64,000 bases of DNA from JBGAPH01 sp046349955 (GTDB lineage Bacteria; Planctomycetota; Planctomycetia; Pirellulales; JBGAPH01): positions 178,283 through 242,282 of the forward strand of contig JAXMBI010000008.1 of the NCBI GenBank assembly GCA_046349955.1, written 5' to 3'. Both the position numbers and the translations under genes were made by a program. Positions 1 through 8,098 of this stretch are shown one piece after another. The notes below the pieces were generated by a model. That model had not been told where the DNA came from. It saw only the letters and a program-made list of their open reading frames with translations, and did not search any database. Within the stretch, counting starts at the first letter, position 1; the number at the start of each line of letters is the position of its first letter.

Positions 1-56
1 GTTAGGATAAGCGGCCTGCCCACACCCCGCTCTACCCCTCCGTCAGGAGTGCCGCG

Positions 57-1394
57 ATGCGCCTTCCCTCCGCATGCGCCATGCTCGCCTTGGCCGCTCT
101 TTGCTCCGTTGCCGCGGCTCAGTCGCCCGCCCGCCGCGATCCACAGCCGCAGGTGCGTTATCCGCTCGGCCCCGACTCCTTGCCGCAGGACGGCGTGCCC
201 AAGGGACGGCTCGAGGGGCCGTTCCTCTTCCACAGCAAGATCCTGGCCGACACGGTCCGTAAGTACTGGGTCTTCGTGCCGGCGCAGTACGACGCCGCCC
301 AGCCGGCCAACGTGCTCGTCTTTCAAGACGGCGCGCGGGCGACGAACCCCCAAGGCGTGCTGCAAGTTCCCACGGTGCTCGAAAACCTGATCGCCAAGCG
401 GCAAATCCCCGTGACGATTGGCGTGTTCATTACGCCGGGTCAGCGCGGCAGCGAATTCCCCGACGACATCGGAACCGGCAATCCCGACAACCGCGACCGT
501 GAATACGACGTGCTCGACGACGCCTATGCCCGCTTCGTGATCGAGGAGATGCTGCCCGAGGTGGGCAAGAAATACAACCTGACGCAGGACCCAGCCGGCC
601 GGGCGATCGGCGGCTCGAGCAGCGGCGCGATCTGCGCGTTCACCGTCGCCTGGCATCGCCCCGACCAGTTCCGCAACGTCGTCAGCCTGATCGGCAGCTA
701 CACCAACATCCACGGCGGCCACGTCTATCCCGACCTCGTGCTCCAGGCCGAGAGGAAGCCGATCCGCATCTTTCTGCAAGACGGCGTCCATGACAACCGC
801 AGCCCGCAGAACCTGGAGCGCGACTGGTACGTGCAGAACCAGAAGATGGTGGCCGCGCTCCGGGAGAAGGGCTACGACATGGTCCACGTCTTCGGCGAAG
901 GGGCGCACTCCGACGACCATGGCGGCGCGATCCTGCCGCAAATGCTGCGCTGGATTTGGCGCGACGCACCCGGCGTCGAACCGCCGGCGACCGACCTAGC
1001 GGCCGAAGCGGCGGCCGTGAAGCCGGAGGCCGTCGACCTCTTTCCCGGTTTCGACGCCGCGGCCAAGGTCGACCCCAGCGGCGTCTACACCTGGGAAACG
1101 CGGTTTGGCAACCGCGCGAACACATCGACGCTGACCTTGAAACTGGCCGACGGCAAGCTGAGCGGAAGCTGCGAAACCACCCTCGGCGACGAGCCGCCGG
1201 TGATCGCCGAGATCGGCAATCCCACGCTCGAGGGCAACAAGCTGATCTTCGACCTCCCCACGCGGTTCCGCGACCGCGAGATCGTGGCCACGTTTCAGGG
1301 GATCGTCGGCAAAGACGGCATCGCCGGCTGGCGGCTCACCGACTTTGGCGGGCAGCCGCGAGACGCAAGTTGGACCGCCAAACGCGTAAAGTAA
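57..1394 (+). CDS. secreted alpha/beta-hydrolase esterase (enterochelin-esterase-like)
   Basis: A 445-residue exported hydrolase. Residues 1-22 form a signal peptide with an Ala-rich hydrophobic core ending near AAAQ. Residues 60-310 resemble the esterase-D/enterochelin-esterase fold (PF00756 type). The nucleophile elbow is G186-S-S-S-G190, so Ser188 is the likely nucleophile; D242 (FLQDG) and H284 or H288 (GAHSDDHGG) are the likely remaining triad members. The last 110 residues look like a separate beta-rich domain. The start follows a CAGGAG ribosome site at 43-48. The substrate cannot be deduced; sugar esters are plausible because planctomycetes carry many such secreted esterases. No operon partner is evident, since the next gene starts 125 bases later. 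Confidence 0.8.
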   Translation: MRLPSACAMLALAALCSVAAAQSPARRDPQPQVRYPLGPDSLPQDGVPKGRLEGPFLFHSKILADTVRKYWVFVPAQYDAAQPANVLVFQDGARATNPQGVLQVPTVLENLIAKRQIPVTIGVFITPGQRGSEFPDDIGTGNPDNRDREYDVLDDAYARFVIEEMLPEVGKKYNLTQDPAGRAIGGSSSGAICAFTVAWHRPDQFRNVVSLIGSYTNIHGGHVYPDLVLQAERKPIRIFLQDGVHDNRSPQNLERDWYVQNQKMVAALREKGYDMVHVFGEGAHSDDHGGAILPQMLRWIWRDAPGVEPPATDLAAEAAAVKPEAVDLFPGFDAAAKVDPSGVYTWETRFGNRANTSTLTLKLADGKLSGSCETTLGDEPPVIAEIGNPTLEGNKLIFDLPTRFRDREIVATFQGIVGKDGIAGWRLTDFGGQPRDASWTAKRVK

Positions 1395-1519
1395 CAGTTC
1401 GAGGTCGGCTCACTGAGTGTGCCCGCTACGTCTGGGCTTGTTCGCTTCCCGCGTGAAGGCCAAGATCGGCGGCTGGGCGATCGATGCGCATCGCCAGCAG
1501 TTTCCCTTTGGCCGCCCGA

Positions 1520-2497
1520 ATGACACCTCCTCTCTACCCGCTGCGATTCGTTCCGCTGTTCCGCCGCTACCTGTGGGGTGGGCGGCGATTAGCGAGCGAG
1601 TTGGGCAAGCCGATCGGCGAAGGAAGCGACTACGCCGAGAGCTGGGAAATCTGCGATCGCGGCGAGGACCAGAGCGTCGTCGCCGCCGGGCCGTTCGCCG
1701 GCGCGACCCTGGCCAGCCTCGTCGCGGAGAGGGCCAGCGAACTTTACGGGGAACGGCCGCCGGTCGGGCGTTTTCCGCTGCTGCTCAAGTTCCTCGACGC
1801 GCAGCAAACGCTCTCGGTCCAAGTTCACCCCGACGACGCCCGGGCCGCCCTGCTCACGCCCCCTGACCTGGGAAAGACCGAGGCCTGGGTGATTCTGGCC
1901 GCCGCCCCCGGCAGCAAGGTGTATGCCGGGCTGAAACGCGGCTTCGACCGCGCGGCGATCGAACGCGAGCTCTCCCGCGGCACGGTTGAGCTGTGCCTGC
2001 ACACGTTCGAGCCCCAGGCGGGCGATTGCTTGTTCCTGCCGGCAGGCGCCGTGCATGCCTTGGGGGCGGGCTTGCTCGTGGCCGAGATTCAGCAGTCGAG
2101 CGACACCACGTATCGCCTGTACGACTGGAACCGCGTCGGCCCCGACGGGAAGCCGCGGGCCTTGCACCTCGAGCAAGGCCTGGGGGTGGTCGATTTCGAC
2201 CTGGGGCCGATCGGCCCGCAGCAGCCGCGCCCGACCGAACGGCCCGAGGTCGAGCGATTGGTCGACTGCGACAAGTTCGTGCTCGACCGCTGGCGATTGT
2301 CCGGGCCAACGCGCATCGGCGGCGACGGGCGCTGCCATGTGGTGGCGATGCTGGCGGGCGAGGCGGAAATCGCCGGCGACCCGAGCGCGGCGCCCTTGGC
2401 CAAGGGGCATTCGCTCCTGCTGCCGGCCTGCCTGGGGCCGACGCTCGTCAGCCCGCTGGGCCCAGGGGTAACCCTGCTCGACGCCTGGTGGCGCTAG
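1520..2497 (+). CDS. manA: mannose-6-phosphate isomerase, class I
   Basis: A 325-residue cytoplasmic zinc enzyme interconverting mannose-6-phosphate and fructose-6-phosphate. The N-terminal segment (PLFRRYLWGG, then ESWEICDR) and the metal-ligand stretch VQVHPDD are diagnostic of class I phosphomannose isomerases, and DTTYRLYDWNR in the middle is also typical. Length fits the short bacterial branch of about 315-330 residues. The open frame extends to 1484, but the ATG at 1520 (MTPPLYPLRF) matches the family N-terminus. It probably feeds GDP-mannose for surface polysaccharide or central metabolism. The cupin-type C-terminal half is less conserved. Confidence 0.85.
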   Translation: MTPPLYPLRFVPLFRRYLWGGRRLASELGKPIGEGSDYAESWEICDRGEDQSVVAAGPFAGATLASLVAERASELYGERPPVGRFPLLLKFLDAQQTLSVQVHPDDARAALLTPPDLGKTEAWVILAAAPGSKVYAGLKRGFDRAAIERELSRGTVELCLHTFEPQAGDCLFLPAGAVHALGAGLLVAEIQQSSDTTYRLYDWNRVGPDGKPRALHLEQGLGVVDFDLGPIGPQQPRPTERPEVERLVDCDKFVLDRWRLSGPTRIGGDGRCHVVAMLAGEAEIAGDPSAAPLAKGHSLLLPACLGPTLVSPLGPGVTLLDAWWR

Positions 2498-2611
2498 TCG
2501 CCGCTGGTTAAGCCGGGCAAGAATTGGCGGTTGCCGGCGAAGAGTGGTCGCACAACAATTCTCGCGTCTCCCTGTCGGGCGAACATCTTGAAGAAGCTGC
2601 TCTAGTACCGA

Positions 2612-3496
2612 ATGCCGATCCTGCAGACCGAATCGCTCGGCAAGTGCTATCGCGAGTTTTGGGCGCTGCGCGAGTGCTCGCTGGCGGTCGAGGGCGGTCA
2701 GGTGTTTGGGCTGCTGGGGCCGAACGGCGCCGGCAAGTCGACGCTGTTGCGGCTCTTGCTCGGTTTTCTGCGGCCGAGCGCCGGCAAAGCAGCGATCGCC
2801 GGATTCGATTGCCAGGAACAGCGGCTGGCGGTTCACGAGCGCGTGTCGTATCTGCCGGGCGAGGCGCGGCTGTTCCCCACTTATCGCGGCCGCGAGGCGT
2901 TGCGGCTGCTGGCGGCGCTGCGTGGACCGCGCGGACGCTTCGAAGTCGCCCGCACGATCGCCCGGTCGCTGGGGCTCGACCTCGAGAAGCGGGTGCAGCA
3001 ACTTTCCACCGGCATGCGGCAGCAGTTGGCGCTGGCGGCGGTGCTGGCGGCCGATACGCCGCTCGTGATCCTGGATGAGCCGACGGCGAATCTCGATCCC
3101 ACGGCCCGGCGGGCCGTCGAGCGGCTGATTCGCGCCGCGGCCGCCGAAGGGCGCACCGTGATCCTCTCGTCGCACGTGCTGTCCGAGGTCGAAGACGTGT
3201 GCGACCGCGTCGCGATTCTCCGCGCCGGCCGCCTGGTGCTCGAACAAGCGCTCGACGATCTGCGGCAACGCTACGAGGTGCAGGCTCGGCTGGCCGCGCG
3301 GCTGCCGAGTGTGCCGGTGGAACTGCGCGGCCAGGTGACCGTGTTGGAAGCGACGCTCGACCAAGCTCGGCTCGAGGTGAGCGGCGATCTGGCGCCGGTG
3401 CTGCGCTGGCTCGCGCCTTTGCCGGTCTCCGATTTGCGCATCGAGCGCGTGGGGCTGCGCGCGATCTACGAACGAGCGCACGAGGCGGCCGCATGA
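2612..3496 (+). CDS. ABC transporter ATP-binding protein
   Basis: A 294-residue ABC ATPase. The Walker A motif GPNGAGKST is at residues 36-44, the signature LSTGMRQQ at 131-138, Walker B LVILDEP at 151-157 and the H-loop SSHVLSEVED follows. The last 80 residues form the extension usual in ATPases that work with ABC-2 type permeases. Its stop codon overlaps the permease start (ATGA), so the two are translated together. The pair most resembles ABC-2 exporters of the NosY/CcmA-like type; cargo is unknown. Confidence 0.9.
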   Translation: MPILQTESLGKCYREFWALRECSLAVEGGQVFGLLGPNGAGKSTLLRLLLGFLRPSAGKAAIAGFDCQEQRLAVHERVSYLPGEARLFPTYRGREALRLLAALRGPRGRFEVARTIARSLGLDLEKRVQQLSTGMRQQLALAAVLAADTPLVILDEPTANLDPTARRAVERLIRAAAAEGRTVILSSHVLSEVEDVCDRVAILRAGRLVLEQALDDLRQRYEVQARLAARLPSVPVELRGQVTVLEATLDQARLEVSGDLAPVLRWLAPLPVSDLRIERVGLRAIYERAHEAAA

Positions 3497-4320
3497 ACCG
3501 AGCCTTGTGGGAAAAGGCAATTCGCGACGCGCTGCCGCTTTTGGTCAGCCTGCTCGCGCTCTTGTTCCTGTTTCACTGGCTGTTCGTCTGGCTCACGAGC
3601 CAGATCAGCTTGCCGGCGATGCACGAGTTTCTGCTGAACGCTTTGCCGAAGGATTGGGAAAAGCTCTCGGGCGTGCCGTTCAAGGAGGTGGCCACGCCGG
3701 CGGGGCGGCTGGCGTTGGCTTGGGTCGATCCGCTGGTTTTGTTCGCCGCGACGATCTGGGCGATCTCGCGCGGGTCCGACGTCGTCTCCGGCGAACTGGG
3801 CCGCGGGTCGCTCGAACTCTTGCTCGCGCAGCCGATCCGCCGCTCGAGCTTGGTCTCGATTCAGGCCGCCGTGTGTACGCTGGGGGCGGCGCTCTTAGCG
3901 CTGGCAGGCTGGCTGGGCAACTGGGTCGGCATTCGCACGGTCTCTTCGGTGGCCGAGGTCGATCCGCGGCTCTTTGCGCCGGCCGCGATCAACTTGTTCG
4001 GCTATATCGTGTTCCTCTCCGGCGTCACGGCGCTCGCTTCGGCGTTCGATCGCCAGCGCTGGCGAACGATCGGCCTCGCCGGCGGCTTCTTCGCGCTGCA
4101 AATGCTCTTGCAGGTGGTGGCTCGGATGAGCTCGAGCCTGAGCTGGGTGGGCTGGCTGACCTTTCTCTCGGCCTACGAGCCGCAGGTGTTGGTGGCCCGG
4201 ACCGACGGCGCCTGGCTGCAACTGGCGATCTACAACGCCTGGCTGCTGGGGCTGGGCGGGTTGGGATGGGGCGCCGCGAGCTTCGTGTTCAGCCGCCGGG
4301 ATATTCCCGCGCCGGTCTAA
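3493..4320 (+). CDS. ABC-2 type transporter permease
   Basis: A 275-residue integral membrane protein with about six hydrophobic segments, one near residue 15 and the others spread from about 75 to 260. It begins at ATG 3493 inside the stop of the ATPase gene, so the two form a coupled operon. The segment WAISRGSDVVSGELGRGSLELLLAQPI is split between the first two helices and is the typical ABC-2 permease signature: a degraded EG(S)LE(L)LL-type motif preceding the helix that crosses after the first loop. The longer open frame from 3199 overlaps the ATPase and is not coding. Confidence 0.85.
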   Translation: MNRALWEKAIRDALPLLVSLLALLFLFHWLFVWLTSQISLPAMHEFLLNALPKDWEKLSGVPFKEVATPAGRLALAWVDPLVLFAATIWAISRGSDVVSGELGRGSLELLLAQPIRRSSLVSIQAAVCTLGAALLALAGWLGNWVGIRTVSSVAEVDPRLFAPAAINLFGYIVFLSGVTALASAFDRQRWRTIGLAGGFFALQMLLQVVARMSSSLSWVGWLTFLSAYEPQVLVARTDGAWLQLAIYNAWLLGLGGLGWGAASFVFSRRDIPAPV

Positions 4321-4411
4321 GCCGCGGCCATCGAGCGTATCGCAACGCTTGAAGTGCTGCGGCTGCCCGGCGAAGATGGGCGGCGACACTCCTACCGCGA
4401 GGCGCCTGACC

Positions 4412-4777
4412 ATGCCCATTCTGATCGCCGCTCCCACCGAAGTCGTCGCCGCAGGCAACAAGCCGAAGCGCATCGAGGAGTTCGTCGGTCGCGTGAACAA
4501 CCAGGAGCCGCGGCTGAGCATCGCCCGGATGCGCAGCCCCGGCGGCTGGGTCGAGCCTGGTCAGACTCCGGAGTTCGACGAGTACACCGTCGTGCTCGCC
4601 GGCTGCCTGCACGTGGCGCATCGCGGTGGAACGCTCGAGGTGAATGCAGGGCAGGCTGTGCTCACGCGGGCCGGCGAATGGGTACGATACAGCACGCCGG
4701 GCGACGGGGGGGCCGAGTATGTTGCAGTGTGTCTGCCGGCGTTCTCGCCCGGGACGGTGCATCGCGATGAAGGTTAA
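4412..4777 (+). CDS. cupin domain protein
   Basis: A 121-residue single-domain cupin. Conserved features are the glycine-rich strand after GWVEPGQTPEFDEYTVVLAG, with an acidic cluster in place of the usual HxH metal motif, and the second strand GQAVLTRAGEWVRY. The frame is open from 4349, but ATG 4412 (MPILIAAP) gives the natural family start. Many such small cupins bind a metal and act as isomerases or sugar/ethanolamine-type sensors; no specific reaction can be assigned. It lies 21 bases before the next gene in the same direction, so the two may be co-transcribed. Confidence 0.7.
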   Translation: MPILIAAPTEVVAAGNKPKRIEEFVGRVNNQEPRLSIARMRSPGGWVEPGQTPEFDEYTVVLAGCLHVAHRGGTLEVNAGQAVLTRAGEWVRYSTPGDGGAEYVAVCLPAFSPGTVHRDEG

Positions 4778-4798
4778 CCCTCTGACGCTGAGCCGAAG

Positions 4799-6328
4799 AT
4801 GACAAGCGAACCCTGGCAACTGAACCGCCGGCAGATGCTTACGGCCGTGACCGCGGCCGGCGCCCTGGCCCCACTGGCCACCAGCGTCGCCGCCGAGCCA
4901 GGCGCGCCCAACCCCATCGTCGTCGAGAACCGCCGGCCCGGTACGCGCGACTGGATGCTCGCGAAGACCGACGTCGATCCGCAAACGCGCTACCGCTGTC
5001 CCTGGATCGAGGGCTACTGCTCGCACACGAGCGTACGGCCGGGGCAGGAGATAGCCTTCTACGTCAGTACGAACCCGGCGTCCGCGTTTACGCTCGACCT
5101 CTACCGCAGCGGCTTCTACCAAGGCCTCGGCGGCCGGCACGTCCATTCGCTAGGGCCGTTCCAGGGGCGCGTGCAGCCCGACCCGTCGGTAGGGCCCAAG
5201 CGAGTGCGCGAGTGCCGGTGGGAAGCGGCGGCCACCTTCAAGATTCCGCTCGATTGGACGAGCGGCGTCTACCTCGGCAAACTGACGGCGCTCGAGGGAA
5301 ACTGGCAGAGCTACGTCATCTTCATCGTGCGCGACGACCGCCCGGCCGATCTGCTCTTCCAGTGCTCCGACACGACCTGGCAGGCCTACAACCGCTGGCC
5401 GAATCAGTACGCCCTCTACGACAACGGGCAAGAGGAGTGGTGGTGCGGGCCTGATGTCTCCGTGAGCTTCGATCGCCCTTACGGCAAGTACTGCCAAATC
5501 CTCGACGCCCCCCTCTCCACCGGCTCCGGCGAGTGGTTTCTCTGGGAGTTTCCCTTCGCCTACTGGCTCGAGGCCGAGGGCTACCATGTCTCGTACCTCT
5601 CGAACCTCGATACCCACGCTGACCCCGCCGGGCTCAGCCGCGCGAAGGGCTTTCTCTCGGTCGGGCACGACGAGTACTACTCGCTCGCGATGTATGAGAA
5701 TCTCAAGTCAGCCGTCGACAAGGGGCTGAGCGGCGGCTTTTTCTCCGGCAACACCTGCTGCGGGCGGATCGAGTTTCGCCCTGGGCCGAGCGGAGCGGCC
5801 GCTCGGGTCTTCGAGCGGACCGATTACTTTGGCCCGCGCGACGAGGGGATGATCGCGCGGTTCCCCTCGATGACGTCCTTTCCCTATCAAAGCCCCCACG
5901 AAGGACAACTGATGGGGGCCCGCAACGTTCCTCCCTGCACCGGCGGAGCGGACTGGGTGTGCGTGCGGCCCGAGCATTGGCTGTTCGCAGGCACAGGCAT
6001 GAAACAGGGCGACGGCATTCCCGGGCTCGTCGGCTGGGAGTTTCACGGCGACCCGGCCACCATCGCCAGCAACGAAGTGGTTGCGAGCGCGCCCACGCAG
6101 TCGGCGCCGGGCGAGCCGAACGGGGGCGTCTTCACCGCCACGGTGTATCCGGGTCCGCGTGGCAACACCGTGTTCAACGCCAGCAGTTGCTGGTGGGGCG
6201 ATGGCCTGTCGGCTCCGCCGGGCTATGTGCGGCCGTCGGTCTACACCACTCCGCAGGGGCCCGACGCTCGCGTGCAGCAGATCACGAAGAACGTGCTCGA
6301 ACGATTCGGCGCCCGACTTGGAGGCTAG
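4799..6328 (+). CDS. Tat-exported N,N-dimethylformamidase beta-subunit-like protein
   Basis: A 509-residue protein starting with a twin-arginine signal (NRRQML, R10-R11, then an Ala-rich hydrophobic stretch to about residue 32), so it is folded before export to the periplasm. The mature part carries the features of the N,N-dimethylformamidase large-subunit family: an N-terminal beta domain, the aromatic motif SDTTWQAYNRW and the glutamine-amidotransferase-like segment FLSVGHDEYYS followed by SGNTCCGRIEF. Real DMFase needs a small subunit and a mononuclear iron site, and none is encoded nearby, so the true substrate is unknown. Relatives are numerous in planctomycetes and actinobacteria. Confidence 0.75.
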   Translation: MTSEPWQLNRRQMLTAVTAAGALAPLATSVAAEPGAPNPIVVENRRPGTRDWMLAKTDVDPQTRYRCPWIEGYCSHTSVRPGQEIAFYVSTNPASAFTLDLYRSGFYQGLGGRHVHSLGPFQGRVQPDPSVGPKRVRECRWEAAATFKIPLDWTSGVYLGKLTALEGNWQSYVIFIVRDDRPADLLFQCSDTTWQAYNRWPNQYALYDNGQEEWWCGPDVSVSFDRPYGKYCQILDAPLSTGSGEWFLWEFPFAYWLEAEGYHVSYLSNLDTHADPAGLSRAKGFLSVGHDEYYSLAMYENLKSAVDKGLSGGFFSGNTCCGRIEFRPGPSGAAARVFERTDYFGPRDEGMIARFPSMTSFPYQSPHEGQLMGARNVPPCTGGADWVCVRPEHWLFAGTGMKQGDGIPGLVGWEFHGDPATIASNEVVASAPTQSAPGEPNGGVFTATVYPGPRGNTVFNASSCWWGDGLSAPPGYVRPSVYTTPQGPDARVQQITKNVLERFGARLGG

Positions 6329-6349
6329 CTAAGGGGCAAGCAACGGCGC

Positions 6350-6889
6350 TCAGCCGGCGGTGCGGCTGCAATCGACCGACAGCGGCGGCCAGGTCAAGCG
6401 GCGCGAAAGGTGGCTGGCCTTGGGAAAGGAGGCCCGCACGTCGGCCAGGAGCCGGCGCACTTCCTCGGCGGCCTCGGTGTGGTTGGGCGTGTCGGTCGAG
6501 CTGAGCCGGGCCGAGCCTGCATCCGTCACCGAAGAACGCGTGATGTGAATGCGAAACTCGAACGGACCCGTGCGAATGCGGTCGCCATCGGCCAACGAGA
6601 CGAAGTCGACCACATGGCCGTTCACCGAGAGTTCGGGTTCGAAGCCAAGCCGCCGCAGCGTCACCTGGCCGGGGCGGCGGAACAGGTAGCTGTGGACTTC
6701 GGCGAAGCGGTGGTCGCCGAGCACCAGATCGCAGTCATTGGCTGCGCCGATCAGGAACGCGGCGGCCGAGACCTGCCGCAGCCGCTGCCGTGCCTGACCG
6801 CGCACGATTTCGAGCGCCACTTCAGGCAGGAGCAAGGTGGGGCGCGGCGGCGACGGGTGGGAGGCGTCGAGGCGGTAGAACTTGGTCAT
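6350..6889 (-). CDS. FHA domain protein
   Basis: A 179-residue protein with one forkhead-associated domain at about residues 20-125. Seen: the strand AAFLIGAANDCDLVLGD, the phosphopeptide-loop region VHSYLF, and the SVNGHVV turn corresponding to the conserved N-G. The usual first-loop Gly-Arg is replaced by Gly-Ala, so phosphothreonine binding may be weak. The rest shows no motif. I take ATG at 6889 (MTKFYRLD) as the start; 33 further bases are open upstream. It is transcribed divergently from the CsbD-like gene across a 413-base spacer. Possible partner of one of the many planctomycete Ser/Thr kinases, by inference only. Confidence 0.7.
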   Translation of the reverse strand: MTKFYRLDASHPSPPRPTLLLPEVALEIVRGQARQRLRQVSAAAFLIGAANDCDLVLGDHRFAEVHSYLFRRPGQVTLRRLGFEPELSVNGHVVDFVSLADGDRIRTGPFEFRIHITRSSVTDAGSARLSSTDTPNHTEAAEEVRRLLADVRASFPKASHLSRRLTWPPLSVDCSRTAG

Positions 6890-7302
6890 CGGTGTGGGGC
6901 TCGGCAAGGATAGACGTCTCAACGCTCGTCGCGGCCGGGGTTGGCAGTTTGCGAATCAGCCACTGCTCCCCAAAGGGTTTTCGACGCCCCCGCAGGGCGA
7001 TATCAGCGGCTGCGCCAACATGCAGGTTGCGCCGCTCGAAGCGGCCGTGCTTATTGGCACACGGAAACGGCCGCTCCGCACAGAAAACCGAACAGAGCCC
7101 TGGAATGACGCTCACGGCCGCGAGGTCTGGCGGCTCGTCGTAGGGTCCGAATCGGGTCGGACCGTCCGAAAGCTGGCGGCGCCTTAAGGTGATTTGCGCC
7201 GAGTCCCTGGCACGCCAGTTGCAATTCGTTGGGATCGGCGGGCTGGGCCGGTCGCCGCGGCCCCCCAACCGAACAAACGTACGCAAAAGGAGTTTCCGAC
7301 CG
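6890..7302. other. 413-base divergent spacer
   Basis: Lies between the divergently transcribed FHA and CsbD-like genes. The right part holds the sigma-54 promoter described separately and a strong AAAAGGAG ribosome site near 7285. The left part (6890-7190) shows no convincing gene or structure; short open frames here are GC-driven. Confidence 0.5.
7208..7223 (+). promoter_or_regulatory. sigma-54 (RpoN) promoter, -24/-12 elements
   Basis: The sequence TGGCACGCCAGTTGCA matches the sigma-54 consensus TGGCACG-N4-TTGCA/T exactly, with the invariant GG (7209-7210) and GC (7221-7222) separated by ten bases. A start near 7234 would leave a leader of about 70 bases before the CsbD-like gene at 7303. 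Activation would need an enhancer-binding protein; no clear activator site could be picked out upstream. Confidence 0.85.
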
Positions 7303-7722
7303 ATGATCAACGCACAAACGCTCAAGGGCAACTGGAACGAGATCAAGGGGCAGTTGCGGGAGAAATGGGGGCAACTCTCCGACGACGGGCTCGAAGCCGT
7401 GGCCGGCAACGTCGATCAGTTGGTCGGCCTGATTCAGAAGAGAACTGGTGAAAGCCGGGAAAAGGTCGAGCGGTACCTTACTGACCTCACGGCCGAAGGC
7501 GCTTCCACGGTGAGCCGCTTCGCCGAAACCGCGCGGGACGCGATGAGCCAGTCAGTAGAAACCGTCCGCGGCTCCGCGCAACGCGCCGGCGAATCGCTGC
7601 GGTCGGGCTACGACCAAGCCGAGTACATGGTCCGCCAGCGGCCGACCGAAACCGTGCTCGCGGTCTTCGCCGCCGGCATGGTGGCGGGCTTCGCCTGCGG
7701 CCTCCTCTGCCGCCGCGACTGA
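7303..7722 (+). CDS. CsbD-like stress protein with C-terminal membrane helix
   Basis: A 139-residue small protein. Residues 1-60 match the CsbD/YjbJ family (LKGNWNEIKGQLREKWGQLSDD is split across the first helix), which is induced by general stress in many bacteria but has no proven biochemical role. Residues 60-105 are an amphipathic helical region and 110-135 a probable membrane helix (VLAVFAAGMVAGFACGL), as in DUF883-type ribosome/membrane-associated proteins. The ATG at 7303 follows an AAAAGGAG site. It sits behind a perfect sigma-54 promoter and is followed at 52 bases by another small membrane protein that is probably co-transcribed. Confidence 0.8.
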   Translation: MINAQTLKGNWNEIKGQLREKWGQLSDDGLEAVAGNVDQLVGLIQKRTGESREKVERYLTDLTAEGASTVSRFAETARDAMSQSVETVRGSAQRAGESLRSGYDQAEYMVRQRPTETVLAVFAAGMVAGFACGLLCRRD

Positions 7723-7773
7723 GACGCCCCGGAACATCAGGACCGCTTGAATCCCTACGGGAGAACCTTTGCC

Positions 7774-8094
7774 ATGCAGAATCATTCCAGCACCCGCAAC
7801 CACTCGGCCGCCAGCCGGTCGAGTTCGGCGGCGAAGAGCAGCAATCGGCTGCAGCACAACTACGCCGGACAGGTCTATGAGGGGGCCCAGGAGACCGTAT
7901 CGGAATACCCCCTCAGTTCCGTGCTGATCACGATGGGGCTGGGCTTTGGCGCCGGCATGTTGCTGGCGGCGCTGATCGCCCCGCCGCCGCGACGCAAAAC
8001 CTACCTCGAGCAGGCGGGCAACAGAGTGGAGGAGTTGGGACACCGGGTGCTCGACGCCGTGTCGGGCTACCTGCCCCGCTCGTCTCGCTGGTAG
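7774..8094 (+). CDS. small membrane protein, DUF883-like
   Basis: A 106-residue protein with a Ser/Asn-rich N-terminus, one hydrophobic segment at about residues 48-65 (SVLITMGLGFGAGMLLAAL) and a basic C-terminal helix. The arrangement resembles the tail of the preceding CsbD-like protein and DUF883/ElaB proteins. A TTG start at 7747 is possible, but ATG 7774 is preceded by GGGAGA at a good distance. Probably in the same sigma-54-driven transcript. Function unknown. Confidence 0.6.
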   Translation: MQNHSSTRNHSAASRSSSAAKSSNRLQHNYAGQVYEGAQETVSEYPLSSVLITMGLGFGAGMLLAALIAPPPRRKTYLEQAGNRVEELGHRVLDAVSGYLPRSSRW

Positions 8095-8098
8095 CAAG

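Noticed and set aside
1589..3520. 643-codon open frame on the minus strand across manA and the ABC ATPase
   Set aside because: Its translation is low-complexity Arg/Gln/Ala/Pro sequence without any family match, and both plus-strand genes have full motifs. It is an antisense open frame due to high GC.
4799..6328. True N,N-dimethylformamidase
   Set aside because: The small subunit is absent and the protein carries a Tat signal; only family resemblance can be claimed.
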